A DNA stretch of 64,000 nucleotides from Anaerocolumna xylanovorans DSM 12503 (GCF_900143645.1 NZ_FRFD01000008.1:245595-309594), one strand, 5' to 3'; positions 1-9,596 are shown, counted from the stretch's first letter. Made by a program: numbers and translations. Notes: generated by a model from the sequence alone, not told the origin.

Positions 1-1
1 T

Positions 2-328
2 ATGAAGAGGCTTCGAAGCCTTGGATTTGGAGTATCCATTGATGACTTCGGAGCAGGATATTCCTCCCTTAACCTGTTAAAGGATATGGCAACCGATGTT
101 ATTAAGCTGGATAAAGAATTTTTTGGACATGACAATATGCAAAGAGAAGAACAGATTATTGTTTCCAGTATTATCAGCATGGCAAAACAGCTTAACATGA
201 AGGTATTATCAGAAGGTGTTGAAACGCAAAACCAGTCGGACTTTTTGAAAAGCGTACTGTGTGATATGGCGCAGGGATATTTGTATTCCAGACCCATACC
301 GGTTGCGGAATTCGAAAAATTAATATAA
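2..328 (+). CDS. EAL-domain c-di-GMP phosphodiesterase, C-terminal part (cut by window edge)
   Basis: This is the last 108 residues of an EAL-domain protein whose 5' part lies outside the window. EAL domains hydrolyse the second messenger cyclic di-GMP to pGpG. The visible part contains the family hallmarks in order: DDFGAGYSSL (metal-binding Asp pair), IKLDKEF (catalytic Lys), SEGVET (metal-binding Glu) and the closing QGYLYSRP motif. These residues are intact, so the domain is probably active, but any GGDEF, PAS or membrane part cannot be seen. The internal ATG at position 2 is probably not the real start. A strong intrinsic terminator follows. Together with the HD-GYP protein near 34 kb it shows that c-di-GMP turnover is encoded here. 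Confidence 0.9.
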   Translation: MKRLRSLGFGVSIDDFGAGYSSLNLLKDMATDVIKLDKEFFGHDNMQREEQIIVSSIISMAKQLNMKVLSEGVETQNQSDFLKSVLCDMAQGYLYSRPIPVAEFEKLI

Positions 329-359
329 AGCCGAAGAGGCATTATTATAAAGAAATAAG

Positions 360-406
360 GACCCGTTATAAAAGAGAGATCAAGCTCCTTTTATAACGGG
401 TCTTTT
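360..406 (+). terminator. intrinsic terminator after the EAL gene
   Basis: A perfect 15-bp stem (360-374 with 388-402, starting GACCCGTTATAA) is followed directly by a TTTT tract. It ends the EAL transcript and separates it from the GH16 gene. Confidence 0.9.
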
Positions 407-544
407 ATAAAAAAAAGATACTTTTTTAAAATTTTGACCCTTTTCCAAAAATAGCTAATCCTTTAGTATTTATAGTAGTATTTGTTTACAGAAAATACAT
501 ATTCTCTGAACAAATCTTGTGCAAAATTTCTTAAGGAGGTATTT

Positions 545-3500
545 ATGGGAAAGGGGAAAAGAAAAAAGCGAATTGCTCTGTATTTCAAAAGAGCGGCAGT
601 GGCAATGCTTGTAATGGTCATGTTGTTACAACCGATTCCGGGAACCGCAGGAAGCTCTGTAAAGAGTGTTGAAGCGGCGGTTACAACAGGGGATTACATT
701 GATTTACAGAACACGGCGACAGAGCTGTGGGTAGGCGGAGATAACGGTTGGGGCGGCTCACACGCTGCTGTGAGCGAAAACGGTACGAAAGCAACGATTG
801 ATATTTCTAATTTTGGAGTTGGAGAAAATGAATGGACACTTCAGTACATGGTAAAAGACCTGGGACTGAAAAGCAGCACCAAATATCAGGTAGAATTTGA
901 CATCACCTCAACGATTGACAAGGAGGTGTTCATTAAGCTGGATGATACTGGTCTGATTGAAGATTCAATCAACCTGACAGAAGGGACGAAGTATCATTAC
1001 AGCAAAGAGTCTGCAGCAGGTACTCTTTCAGCCGATAAACAATTTTTATACTTTGCCCTCGGCAGGAAAGGGAGCGAGGCGAATGACCTAAACGGTACGG
1101 TTACCATCGAGAACGTAAAGGTTGAAGAGGTTAATGATACGGAAACGGCAGCCGATATCACGGTAAACAAAAAGGGAACAAGCGTAAAGTTCCAGTTAGA
1201 AAAGGATGCGGCCGCTGCGACAGCAAAGGTATATTATGCCGTCTGCGCTTCAGAAGCTTTAGCGGATACGTTGAGTGTCGGAGATGCAGCCTTTAAAGAG
1301 TGCATAATGTCAAAGAAGGCAAATGGTATCTGGGAAGTATCGGACACCGTTGCTTTGGCAGACGGCCAGGTTATCCGCTATTACTTTGATAAAGACGGCG
1401 TGGCAGCAACACCGGTAAATTATACTTTTTCCGGCTTTACGGCAGTGGACTATACATATGACAATCAGGCAGACCTTGCTGCCGAAGGCTTTTCTCTGGC
1501 TTGGGCCGATGAATTTAACGGCACGGAGCTGGACCCTAATAAGTGGTCCTTCCAGATAGGAACAAAAGACCCCAACGGCGGACCTGATTATTGGGGGAAT
1601 CAGGAGAAGGAATATTATACCGATTCAAACCATGCGGTAAAGGACGGTAAGCTGGTCATTACAGCAAAACAGGAGTCAAAGGAAGGTATGCCATATACTT
1701 CTACCCGTATACGCACCAAGACGGATGCCGGCGATACGCTCTATGCTGCAAGATACGGACGTATCGAGGCAAGAATGAAGCTGCCTGCAGAAGAAGGACT
1801 CTGGCCGGCATTCTGGATGCTTCCGGCTGACACTTCTACTTATGGAACCTGGGCGGCCTCCGGAGAATTGGACATCATGGAAGCGAGAGGCCGTGTTCCG
1901 GATAAGGTTGGCGGAACGATTCACTTTGGTTCACAGTGGCCGAACAATACCTACTATGGAAAAGAGAAGACCCTTGATTCTTCAACGGATATTGGTGCCT
2001 ATCACTTGTACAGCGTGGAGTGGGAACCGGGTAAGATTACATGGCTGGTGGATGATGTACCGTATTTCTCTACAGGAAACTTCTGGAGCAAGGATTCCGG
2101 GAGTGCAGAAAACTATGCTTATGGAGCGCCCTTTGATGTGCCCTTCTATCTTATTTTGAACCTGGCAGTCGGCGGAACCTTTGATGGAGCGGCTAATCTG
2201 GGAAATGCCGAGTTCCCGGCAGATATGGAGGTTGATTATGTCCGCGTATACAAGAAATCAGATGCTTACTATCAAAACCTTGAGGACAATCTGACAACTC
2301 CGGAGACGGACAGGGACAAGACGAGCTTTGAAAGCCCGGCATACCAGCCGGCAGGCGTTGATGGCGACTATGTTAAGGATACTGCATTTGATACCTTAAA
2401 GACTGTTACTGAGGTAAAGCCGGACGACACTGACTGGCAGTTCTTTGTAGGTGCTTTTGGCGGTGAGGCAACGGTTACTAAGGATACCATTGATGGTACG
2501 GCCTATGCAAAGGCCAGTATTACGAAAGGCGGAGACCAAAATTATGCGATTCAGCTGATAAAGCATTTTCCGTTTGCAAGCGGCTATACTTATGAAATCA
2601 GCTTTGATGGGTTGGCTTCTGTTAACAGGGAATTTCTGCTTAAGCCATGCGGCGATGCTGATAACGGCTGGGCAGGTTATGGCACATCAAAGACATTTGG
2701 TCTGACAACTACCATGACACATTATACACATCAGTTTACGATGGATAAGGATTCGGACCCCACTGCCCGCCTGGAGTTTGATCTGGGTCGTGAGGCGGGT
2801 GATGTCTGGATTGGAAATGTTGTCGTAAAACAGGTAGAACCGGAAAAGGCCGATACCACAGATATCTTTAAGAACCCGGATCAGAATGGAGGAAACCACA
2901 TTTACAACGGTTCTTTTGACCAGGGAGCCGGACGGCTTGCTTTCTGGCGCACCGAGAATGTGGCTGTGAATGTACCGGGTGTAATTAATCAGGAATATGA
3001 CGCAGTTACAGGAGATAAAGGAGATTTCAGCCGCAGGGCACTTGTGACAGCAAATGATAGCAATGCAAGGATTTATCAGAATGGTATTTGGCTGCAGCAG
3101 TCAGATATCTATCAATTGAGCCTGAACCTGTCATCCCAGGCAGCAACCAAGGTTTCCGCCGTGCTTACGAACAAAGACGGATCCAGGGTTTATATGAAGA
3201 AGAACCTTGACGTTACGGGAACCGGCACCGAAGGATTTACGGTGAACTTTGCAATGCCTAAGGGAGTAACAGATAAAGAGGCTGTATTTTCACTGGTATT
3301 TGAAAAGGGAAGCACCGTATCGGCAGACAACATCCGTTTGGTACGTACCACCAATAATAATGTAACAATAGATTACAGTGGTGTTGTTTTAGAGCCGGTC
3401 AAGACTGATTCAACAGGATGGATAAATAATTTGAATAATGGCGGCTCCGTTACCCCTGCGGCAAATCAGGATGGGGAGATTACCAGCCAGACGGTAACCA

Positions 3501-5014
3501 ATCAGCTGAATTATATGAGCATGCTGTATGTTCCTGTTTCTGTTAAGAAGGGAATTACCTATCACTTAAGCTTTCAGGCAAAGTCACAGTATAATAATTC
3601 TGTCATGTTAAATATTCAGGAGGATAATAGCTGGGCGGTGACATTGGAAGGGAATTTGAATATGAAGGCCGAAGAGTGGCAGGAGTTCAACTATACCCTT
3701 AATTCAACGCTCACAAATGGCAGCAATCCGATTTTCTTGAAGTTCTTACTGTCCGGTCCCGATGTGATAGCGGGTACCTTTAAGGTAAAGAATGTATCCA
3801 TGACCGCAGAAGTTTTAGAAGGTGCCAAGGATGCACCGGCAGATACTATCTTAAGCAGCAACCCGCCGGTCGAGGGCAGCGATTATGTAATTGCCTTAAA
3901 GGACGGCGACTATAAAACCAAGTTCTTTAACTGCGTGGAAAAACCTGACCGAAAAGCTCTGGTTATGGTAAACGGCTCTGCTTTGCCCGATGGGTCTGTT
4001 AAAGACGGAACGATTGTCATTCCTGCTTCCATCCTTGGAAGAGGGGCTTATACGATTGAACTGGCACTGGATGGTTTCAACAGCATCACACTTTTGGGAA
4101 CTGTAAAGGATGCTGTAAATCCGGGAAGTAATCCAGGGAATAATACGGCAGATAATAACAAAAAGGTAACGGATGCGGCTGCTCCGGTCATCGTAACACA
4201 GCCTGCAGGCGGAAAATATGTATACAATGAGGCAGCAGCCAGCCTGTCCGTAAGAGCAACTGGCGACGGAACATTAAGCTACCAGTGGTATAAGAACAAT
4301 GCTGATACCGCATCAGGGGCATCCGCCATCAGCGGAGCAACCGGGGCAAGCTATACACCTTCCACGGCAAAAGTCGGAAAAGCATATTATTATTGTGTGG
4401 TAACGAACACCAATAAGGAGGCAACCGGTGTCAAAGATGCAACTGCCACAACCAATCTTGTAACCGTAGAGGTGACAAAGGCGGCAAATACGATTACCGG
4501 TGTTGGTAATGTATCAACGGTATATGGCAGTGCGGCATTTACGTTAACGGCAAAGGCAAAAGGAACGATTACTTATAAGTCCTCCAATCCGAAGGTTGTA
4601 GCCGTAGATTCTAAGAGCGGCAGGGTAGTCATCAAGGGAACCGGTAAAGCGACGATTACCGTTACTGCGGACGGGAGTGGCAATTACAAGGCCGGGGTAA
4701 AGAAAATTACTGTTACTGTGACTCCGAAGAAAGCAACTGTAACCAGCTTAAAATCCGGCAGGGCGAACAGCCTGACGGTGGCATGGGCGAAGGATACGAG
4801 GGCAGCAGGATATGAAATCCAGTATTCCACAGGCCGTGATTTTAGCAATGCCAAGACGGTAACAGTCAGCAAAAACGTGGCAACTACCAAGACTATCAGC
4901 AAGTTAAAAGGCGGAAAGACCTATTATGTACGTGTACGTGCATATACCAAATCCGGTACAGCAATCTTAACCGGAAGCTGGAGCGCTGCAAAGAAAGTTG
5001 TTGTCAAAAAATAA
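545..5014 (+). CDS. secreted multidomain GH16 beta-glucanase (laminarinase type)
   Basis: A 1489-residue exported enzyme expected to hydrolyse beta-1,3(-1,4)-glucans outside the cell. The start is the ATG at 545, preceded by AAGGAGGT; an upstream in-frame TTG at 482 has no ribosome site. A basic, hydrophobic signal peptide covers about residues 1-45. A CBM4/9-like module follows (about 50-200). The GH16 catalytic domain spans about 316-571 with the signature ELDIMEA, giving nucleophile E441 and acid/base E446. Behind it come two or three further CBM4/9-like beta-sandwiches (about 620-1115), an Ig-like module with a YQWYKN core, a Big2-like module and a C-terminal fibronectin III domain. There is no sortase or S-layer motif, so attachment, if any, would be through the modules. 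Only the GH16 assignment is firm; the accessory domain boundaries are estimates. Confidence 0.93.
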   Translation: MGKGKRKKRIALYFKRAAVAMLVMVMLLQPIPGTAGSSVKSVEAAVTTGDYIDLQNTATELWVGGDNGWGGSHAAVSENGTKATIDISNFGVGENEWTLQYMVKDLGLKSSTKYQVEFDITSTIDKEVFIKLDDTGLIEDSINLTEGTKYHYSKESAAGTLSADKQFLYFALGRKGSEANDLNGTVTIENVKVEEVNDTETAADITVNKKGTSVKFQLEKDAAAATAKVYYAVCASEALADTLSVGDAAFKECIMSKKANGIWEVSDTVALADGQVIRYYFDKDGVAATPVNYTFSGFTAVDYTYDNQADLAAEGFSLAWADEFNGTELDPNKWSFQIGTKDPNGGPDYWGNQEKEYYTDSNHAVKDGKLVITAKQESKEGMPYTSTRIRTKTDAGDTLYAARYGRIEARMKLPAEEGLWPAFWMLPADTSTYGTWAASGELDIMEARGRVPDKVGGTIHFGSQWPNNTYYGKEKTLDSSTDIGAYHLYSVEWEPGKITWLVDDVPYFSTGNFWSKDSGSAENYAYGAPFDVPFYLILNLAVGGTFDGAANLGNAEFPADMEVDYVRVYKKSDAYYQNLEDNLTTPETDRDKTSFESPAYQPAGVDGDYVKDTAFDTLKTVTEVKPDDTDWQFFVGAFGGEATVTKDTIDGTAYAKASITKGGDQNYAIQLIKHFPFASGYTYEISFDGLASVNREFLLKPCGDADNGWAGYGTSKTFGLTTTMTHYTHQFTMDKDSDPTARLEFDLGREAGDVWIGNVVVKQVEPEKADTTDIFKNPDQNGGNHIYNGSFDQGAGRLAFWRTENVAVNVPGVINQEYDAVTGDKGDFSRRALVTANDSNARIYQNGIWLQQSDIYQLSLNLSSQAATKVSAVLTNKDGSRVYMKKNLDVTGTGTEGFTVNFAMPKGVTDKEAVFSLVFEKGSTVSADNIRLVRTTNNNVTIDYSGVVLEPVKTDSTGWINNLNNGGSVTPAANQDGEITSQTVTNQLNYMSMLYVPVSVKKGITYHLSFQAKSQYNNSVMLNIQEDNSWAVTLEGNLNMKAEEWQEFNYTLNSTLTNGSNPIFLKFLLSGPDVIAGTFKVKNVSMTAEVLEGAKDAPADTILSSNPPVEGSDYVIALKDGDYKTKFFNCVEKPDRKALVMVNGSALPDGSVKDGTIVIPASILGRGAYTIELALDGFNSITLLGTVKDAVNPGSNPGNNTADNNKKVTDAAAPVIVTQPAGGKYVYNEAAASLSVRATGDGTLSYQWYKNNADTASGASAISGATGASYTPSTAKVGKAYYYCVVTNTNKEATGVKDATATTNLVTVEVTKAANTITGVGNVSTVYGSAAFTLTAKAKGTITYKSSNPKVVAVDSKSGRVVIKGTGKATITVTADGSGNYKAGVKKITVTVTPKKATVTSLKSGRANSLTVAWAKDTRAAGYEIQYSTGRDFSNAKTVTVSKNVATTKTISKLKGGKTYYVRVRAYTKSGTAILTGSWSAAKKVVVKK

Positions 5015-5022
5015 TCAGAAAA

Positions 5023-5075
5023 ATACCCTGATAGTTAAACACGATCTCTTTTTCTGTGTTCAACCATCAGGGTAT
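5023..5075. terminator. bidirectional terminator between GH16 and the PrsA-like gene
   Basis: Ten-bp arms ATACCCTGAT (5023-5032) and ATCAGGGTAT (5066-5075) with extra inner pairing (AACAC/GTGTT). It lies between convergent genes and probably serves both. Confidence 0.75.
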
Positions 5076-5093
5076 AGTTTGTTGCTTTTTGTA

Positions 5094-6203
5094 TTATTTT
5101 GTCGTGCTTTCCGTAGGTGTAGGAGTATCGGTTGCAGCAGGGGTAGGTGTTGAGGTTATTCTCTCTGCTTTGGGAACCGTTGTTTCACCCATTACTATCT
5201 TAGACCATACTTTATCATTTACTGTGATCTTGTAATCCTTTTTGATCTCATCTTCATATTTCTTTGTAAAAGCATCATTCTCTGCCTTTGTTACAGCTTC
5301 TTTGACTGCGGCATCGTAGCTTTCAGAGTTGTTGTTATCCTTCATTTTTATGATGTAATAACCGGCGGTTGTTTCGATAACGCTATCGGCTACAGCATCA
5401 TTCTTAAGCTTTAAGGCAGCGGTCTGATAAGCTTCATCTGCTTTGCCATCATCCTTTACAAAGTTAAGAGTGCTTGTAGTCAGGCTGTCGTCCTCTTTTA
5501 CGATATCGGCAAATTCTTTACCTGCTTTTACTTCTGTTAAAGCCTTGTCAATAGAAGCCTTAGCAGCAGCTTTTTCCTTATCGGAAAGTTCAACTGTTTT
5601 AGAATCCTCATATTTTGTAGTGGCAGCAAACAGATATTCCGTATTGTACTGTCTGTATTTATCGCGGTCAACGGTAGACTTTACATCATCTTCCTTAATA
5701 TTTAAACCGTCAACAACAAACTCGTAATACTTATTTGCAATCTGCAGCTTTTCCTGTGCCTTTGTAAGATTTTCCGTAGTGAATCCCGTTAAATCTAACT
5801 GCTCTTTCTTATCCTTTAAAGAAGTCATTACAGATTCTACATTGGTTTTAATCGTTGCCTTTTCATCATCAGTAAGGCTGTACTTTGCATCTTTTGCCTT
5901 AAGGTAAAGGATTTCCCACATAACGGCGGCATCCATTGCGCTCTGCTTCATCTGCTCTCTCATGGTAACGCCTTCGATATCCATATCCCAATAACCAGGA
6001 TAATACTGGGCATACATCTGTCCCTGAGCTTCCATGGCGTATATGAAATACATCATATCCTGCATGTAAAGTTTCTCGTCGTTAATGGTTACTACCAGAT
6101 CACCGGTAGAGCTTGTCTTTTTGCTGCAGCCGGCAGCCAACATCATTCCTGCTATTAATGTAACAATTAACAGACGGGATATGATTCTTTTTGATTTTTT
6201 CAC
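5094..6203 (-). CDS. PrsA/SurA-like lipoprotein, peptidyl-prolyl isomerase family
   Basis: A 369-residue lipoprotein. The N-terminus is a lipoprotein signal with lipobox LAAGC, placing the mature protein on the outer face of the membrane. Next comes a helical SurA_N-like chaperone region (about 40-170), then a parvulin-like segment (about 185-305) including an AGYYIIKMKD strand typical of PpiC domains. The tail is rich in Thr and Pro (TPTPAATDTPTPTES), a flexible linker-like end. PrsA-type proteins help exported proteins fold, which suits a genome secreting large glycosidases. The start is GTG with GGAGG about 7 bases upstream. The parvulin domain is divergent, so the isomerase activity is inferred and the protein could be chaperone-only. 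Confidence 0.75.
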   Translation of the reverse strand: MKKSKRIISRLLIVTLIAGMMLAAGCSKKTSSTGDLVVTINDEKLYMQDMMYFIYAMEAQGQMYAQYYPGYWDMDIEGVTMREQMKQSAMDAAVMWEILYLKAKDAKYSLTDDEKATIKTNVESVMTSLKDKKEQLDLTGFTTENLTKAQEKLQIANKYYEFVVDGLNIKEDDVKSTVDRDKYRQYNTEYLFAATTKYEDSKTVELSDKEKAAAKASIDKALTEVKAGKEFADIVKEDDSLTTSTLNFVKDDGKADEAYQTAALKLKNDAVADSVIETTAGYYIIKMKDNNNSESYDAAVKEAVTKAENDAFTKKYEDEIKKDYKITVNDKVWSKIVMGETTVPKAERITSTPTPAATDTPTPTESTTK

Positions 6204-6261
6204 GGTGTTTCCTCCATTATATGTGATTCATGCACAATTATAGATAGCGGCACATATATCC

Positions 6262-6289
6262 ATTTTAATACTTTTTCTATATAAGTCAA
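6262..6289 (-). promoter_or_regulatory. sigma-A-type promoter of the PrsA-like gene
   Basis: Read on the minus strand: TTGACT (6284-6289), a 16-base spacer, TAAAAT (6262-6267), about 60 bases upstream of the GTG start. Confidence 0.6.
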
Positions 6290-6323
6290 GTTATATCCGC
6301 CGTTTTAAGATAAACTTAAGCCT

Positions 6324-7259
6324 TTATTCATGAAGTCTGCGAATAAGTTTATATACCGTACAGTTTTCAATTACCAGAGGTTTTCTGTGGGCGAAAAAAA
6401 TAATGCCGTCACTGGGAGCAATGATTTGTGATATTACCTCCCCTTCAATAGGATCCACGACCTCCGCTAAAAGATCTCCGAAGTAGACCTCTTCGCCCGG
6501 TTCTTTAAAACGCCTGTAGATACCGGATACGTCAGCACGGATGGACATTAAGCTTTCCTCTTCCAGAGTAGTTGCAATAAAACCGTTGTGACAGTTATAC
6601 CTGATAATACCCATTCTTGTAAGAAAACGAAGCACGGAAGAGACAGCCTGGTTAGCGGATCTTTCGTCAATATGGTCGGTAGCAGAAGTATATACGCTAA
6701 AAGCATTGGTTCCGTTCATCTGCCAGTTATAGTTTAAGGTTGCCGTATCGATAGGGCGGGGCTTTCTGGTAACTACGTAAGGCAGGCCGAAGAGATTGGC
6801 AAGGCTGGTATTTTGATAGCCTGTCTCCATCATTCTGACATGGGGAATAAAATCCCCGGGCGTATGAAAGCTTGCAAACTGAATACCATAATTATAACCC
6901 TTCACTGCCTGGAAAATACCGTCAGCAATTCTTTTTGTGGTCTCTCCCTCTGCCTCTCCCGGAAACATACGGTTAATATCCGTATTGTCCATAGCCCAGA
7001 AGCGTTTTTCCACATTGATAGAGGAATGATTGATAGAAGGAATTACCATAATCTCATTATTGGCTATAATATTTCCTGTCTTCTCAAGCCTTCCAAGAGT
7101 CTTTACAATCTGAGAGCAGATATAGAGCTGCTGAACCTCATTACCTCTGGTAGGACCTACAATGCAGGCGGATTTTTCGCCTTTTCCGAAATGGTATGCA
7201 GAAATTTTCATATCTCCGCGAAAAGGAGATGTAAGTGAATATACCGTATCCTTTATCAT
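6324..7259 (-). CDS. AstE/AspA-family protein lacking zinc ligands (probable pseudoenzyme)
   Basis: A 311-residue homologue of succinylglutamate desuccinylase/aspartoacylase proteins (M14-like zinc carboxypeptidase fold), encoded directly after, and overlapping by 4 bases (ATGA), a paralogue of similar length. Side by side, the paralogue has GIHGDE where this protein has PTRGNE, so the zinc-binding His is Arg. The paralogue has VDLHSS where this one has IQFASF, so the second zinc-binding His is Ala and the adjacent Asp is Gln. The structural DINRMFPG motif and the C-terminal barrel-like domain (EVVDPIEGEVIS) are kept. A zinc hydrolase reaction therefore seems unlikely. A regulatory or subunit role beside the intact paralogue is inferred from the overlap. 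Substrate unknown. Confidence 0.8.
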   Translation of the reverse strand: MIKDTVYSLTSPFRGDMKISAYHFGKGEKSACIVGPTRGNEVQQLYICSQIVKTLGRLEKTGNIIANNEIMVIPSINHSSINVEKRFWAMDNTDINRMFPGEAEGETTKRIADGIFQAVKGYNYGIQFASFHTPGDFIPHVRMMETGYQNTSLANLFGLPYVVTRKPRPIDTATLNYNWQMNGTNAFSVYTSATDHIDERSANQAVSSVLRFLTRMGIIRYNCHNGFIATTLEEESLMSIRADVSGIYRRFKEPGEEVYFGDLLAEVVDPIEGEVISQIIAPSDGIIFFAHRKPLVIENCTVYKLIRRLHE

Positions 7260-8200
7260 GAAAAATCACCTCCCAGAATCCGGACGATTAAAGAGCCTTC
7301 ATTAACCACAGGATATTCTCTTAAGGTAAATACCATGCCGCCGCAGGGAGCCAGAATATGCTGGTTGATTTCTCCGGTCAGGCTGTTTACAATATCACCG
7401 ATTACCTCACCCTCTTTTATTCCCATCCAATGTTCTACCGCCGGAAGAAAGATACCGGAAGCATTGGCATGGACCATAGTAACCTCACTCTGTCCTTCGG
7501 AGGATATAATAGGAGTTTTGGGTGTGATAACTTCACCGTCCCACATGCCAAGCTCCTTTAACAGACAGAAGATACCCTCTGTAATCTGGTCTCCGAACTG
7601 ATTGGTAATACGCATGCCGGTACCCATTTCCACTGCTATGGTAGGAACGCCGCTGGAATTAAGTGCATGGGTAAGAGTCGCATTCTGTACAGTAGCAGAA
7701 GGATGCACCCATACAAAGTCAAGGTTTAACAGCTTGGCATAGGGCAGGAGCATCTTAGCATTTTCTTCAATCATACGAACCTGCGGGATTTCGCGCAGGA
7801 ATATATTGGAGGAGTGAAGGTCTACACAAAGTTCGGCTCCCAGTATATCTTCTACTATTGCCTGTGCGGCATTTTCAGCCATATCACCGTTTTTATTTCC
7901 CGGAAAGCATCTGTTTAAATCAAGGTCAAAGGCTGGGATACCTCTGGTGAGAGATTCAATTCCTAAAGGGTTAAGACAGGGATATATATCAATAATTCCA
8001 TGGAGGAGATGCAGATTTGTCTGAATCCGGCGAATTATTTCGTAGCAGATATATTGACCCTCCAGCTCATCGCCGTGGATACCTGATACGATGCAGATAC
8101 GCTTTTCATTGCCGGTTTTATTAAGGGGTTCAAGACGGTTTTTCCATATATGCATGCTCTCTAATACCGGAAGGTCAATAGAAAATACCGATTTAATCAA
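7256..8200 (-). CDS. AstE/AspA-family zinc deacylase (active-site residues intact)
   Basis: A 314-residue member of the succinylglutamate desuccinylase/aspartoacylase family, which removes acyl groups from N-acyl amino acids or related amides with a zinc centre. The visible motifs are VSGIHGDELEGQ (zinc His and Glu), DLDLNRCFPGN (substrate Arg) and CVDLHSSN (third zinc ligand). The C-terminal part carries a biotinyl-like LTGEINQHILAPCGG stretch common in this family. The start is TTG at 8198-8200 with AAAGGA upstream; a nearby ATG in another frame stops after five codons. It is the first gene of a two-gene unit with the degenerate paralogue. The natural substrate cannot be told from sequence. 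Confidence 0.82.
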   Translation of the reverse strand: MIKSVFSIDLPVLESMHIWKNRLEPLNKTGNEKRICIVSGIHGDELEGQYICYEIIRRIQTNLHLLHGIIDIYPCLNPLGIESLTRGIPAFDLDLNRCFPGNKNGDMAENAAQAIVEDILGAELCVDLHSSNIFLREIPQVRMIEENAKMLLPYAKLLNLDFVWVHPSATVQNATLTHALNSSGVPTIAVEMGTGMRITNQFGDQITEGIFCLLKELGMWDGEVITPKTPIISSEGQSEVTMVHANASGIFLPAVEHWMGIKEGEVIGDIVNSLTGEINQHILAPCGGMVFTLREYPVVNEGSLIVRILGGDFS

Positions 8201-8372
8201 AGAACCACATCCTTTCAGTATTTTTCAATTATGTTTTTATTTTTCACCTTATGATACCATTTTTCGCGGTGAAAAACAAGAAAGCAAATGTTTTTCCGTG
8301 ATATATCGTAGAATTTTCGGAGATACTAAGTTTGCGGCAAGCAGACAAAGCGAAACAGAAAGGAAGTATCCT

Positions 8373-8585
8373 ATGGAAAAAAATACTGCGAAGAAAAACA
8401 ATGTAAAGGTGACTTCATGGGAAGAACCAAAAGGAACGGAAGATAAAGATAATCAGACCAGGGACATTAAGGTAGGCTCTGCCATGGTGCATAAGGCAGC
8501 TTATGAGCCGCAGTCAGAGTGTAATCCGGATAACGGTGCCTTCTTTGAAGAGCGAAGCAATCCCTTAAGCAGCAAAGGAAATTGA
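8373..8585 (+). CDS. small hydrophilic protein of unknown function
   Basis: A 70-residue open frame with a good ribosome site (AAAGGAAG, 7-9 bases before ATG 8373) and an intrinsic terminator after it. The protein is highly charged and polar, with no membrane segment and no recognisable domain; it opens MEKNTAKKNN and ends SNPLSSKGN. Low complexity and the lack of hydrophobic core residues suggest a disordered or small accessory protein. It is transcribed divergently from the AstE-like pair. I do not recognise it. Confidence 0.6.
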   Translation: MEKNTAKKNNVKVTSWEEPKGTEDKDNQTRDIKVGSAMVHKAAYEPQSECNPDNGAFFEERSNPLSSKGN

Positions 8586-8617
8586 ACGAGGAAAATATAG
8601 AGCAGGTCTTAAGTAAT

Positions 8618-8670
8618 ATGCTCCTCTTGCGGCAAAATATTAAAAAAGTTGCTGCAAGGGGAGCATGTTT
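8618..8670. terminator. bidirectional terminator between the small gene and the LysR gene
   Basis: An approximately 18-bp stem with two G-U pairs (ATGCTCC at 8618, GGAGCAT ending 8666) followed by GTTTT. It lies between convergent genes. Confidence 0.75.
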
Positions 8671-8693
8671 TAGTGATAAATATCCCATAGCAT

Positions 8694-9596
8694 CTATGAA
8701 AGGCTATCTGATTGGCAGGTAAGCTGTTCGATAAGATACCTGGCTGCATTTGAAAGCGGAATGTTTTCATTATAGGCAGCTACCAGTCTTCTGCCCGGCA
8801 GAGTTTCGATTAATTCAATCGGTTCCAGATGGTTTAAAGCATCCTTTTTATAACAAAAATCCGGAATAAAGGCAATACCGAGACCAATTTTCGCAAGATC
8901 AATCAGCAAATCATTGCTGCTTAGCTCTACGGCAGGAACCAAATCCAAAGAATGCTGCTGGAACAGGTTATGGAGAAATTCACTGGTAGTAGAGTGTTTC
9001 GTAAGCATAAGAATAGGATATGCAAGCAGCTCTTCTAAAGAAAGAGGTTCCTCTTTTACGGCAAAGAATTCTTTGTTTACGATAAAAATATCGTTAAATT
9101 CCAGAACAGTTTCAATGTGCATACTGTTTATAAGAGAAGAATTCGGAGAATTGGTGACAACAATATCTACTTCGTTGTTTTCTAACATCTTGGCACACTG
9201 AAAGGAAGTACCATTCGTTACCTTAATGTGTATTTTGGGATATTTCCGGTGAAAATCCTCCAAAAACGGAACCAGATAATAGCGGCATATGGTATCACTG
9301 GCACCTAAACGAAGTTGGCTCTCACCCTGGGAGGAAGCTTCTAAAAGCTGGTTTTCACCTCTGCTGATGAGATTAATAGCCGGCTCTATATGCTTAAATA
9401 ACAGCTCGCCTTCCTTGGTGAGAGAAACCTTTTTGGTACTTCTAAGAAAAAGAGTCTGGTTTAAGTTGCCCTCCAGGACTTTAATGGACTGGCTTACGGC
9501 AGACTGGGATATATAGAGGGAAGCGGCAGCTTCGGAGAAGCTTAATGTCTTTGCTACATAATAAAATACCTTATACAGCTCATAATTGATATCCAT
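8694..9596 (-). CDS. LysR-family transcriptional regulator
   Basis: A 300-residue LTTR. The N-terminal winged helix-turn-helix (about 1-60) has the classic SFSEAAASLYISQSAVSQ recognition region. The C-terminal part (about 90-290) is the periplasmic-binding-like effector domain. The ribosome site AGGAGG sits before ATG 9596. It is the third gene of a minus-strand unit with the VOC protein and the MBL-fold protein, 17 bases downstream of the former, so it may autoregulate or control these neighbours. LTTRs often regulate divergent genes, but the neighbour here is convergent. The effector is unknown. Confidence 0.9.
   Translation of the reverse strand: MDINYELYKVFYYVAKTLSFSEAAASLYISQSAVSQSIKVLEGNLNQTLFLRSTKKVSLTKEGELLFKHIEPAINLISRGENQLLEASSQGESQLRLGASDTICRYYLVPFLEDFHRKYPKIHIKVTNGTSFQCAKMLENNEVDIVVTNSPNSSLINSMHIETVLEFNDIFIVNKEFFAVKEEPLSLEELLAYPILMLTKHSTTSEFLHNLFQQHSLDLVPAVELSSNDLLIDLAKIGLGIAFIPDFCYKKDALNHLEPIELIETLPGRRLVAAYNENIPLSNAARYLIEQLTCQSDSLS

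Noticed and set aside
8091..8372. Extension of the small 70-residue protein upstream to a 164-residue frame.
   Set aside because: The upstream part overlaps the start of the AstE-like gene on the other strand and lacks a ribosome site, while ATG 8373 has a good one.
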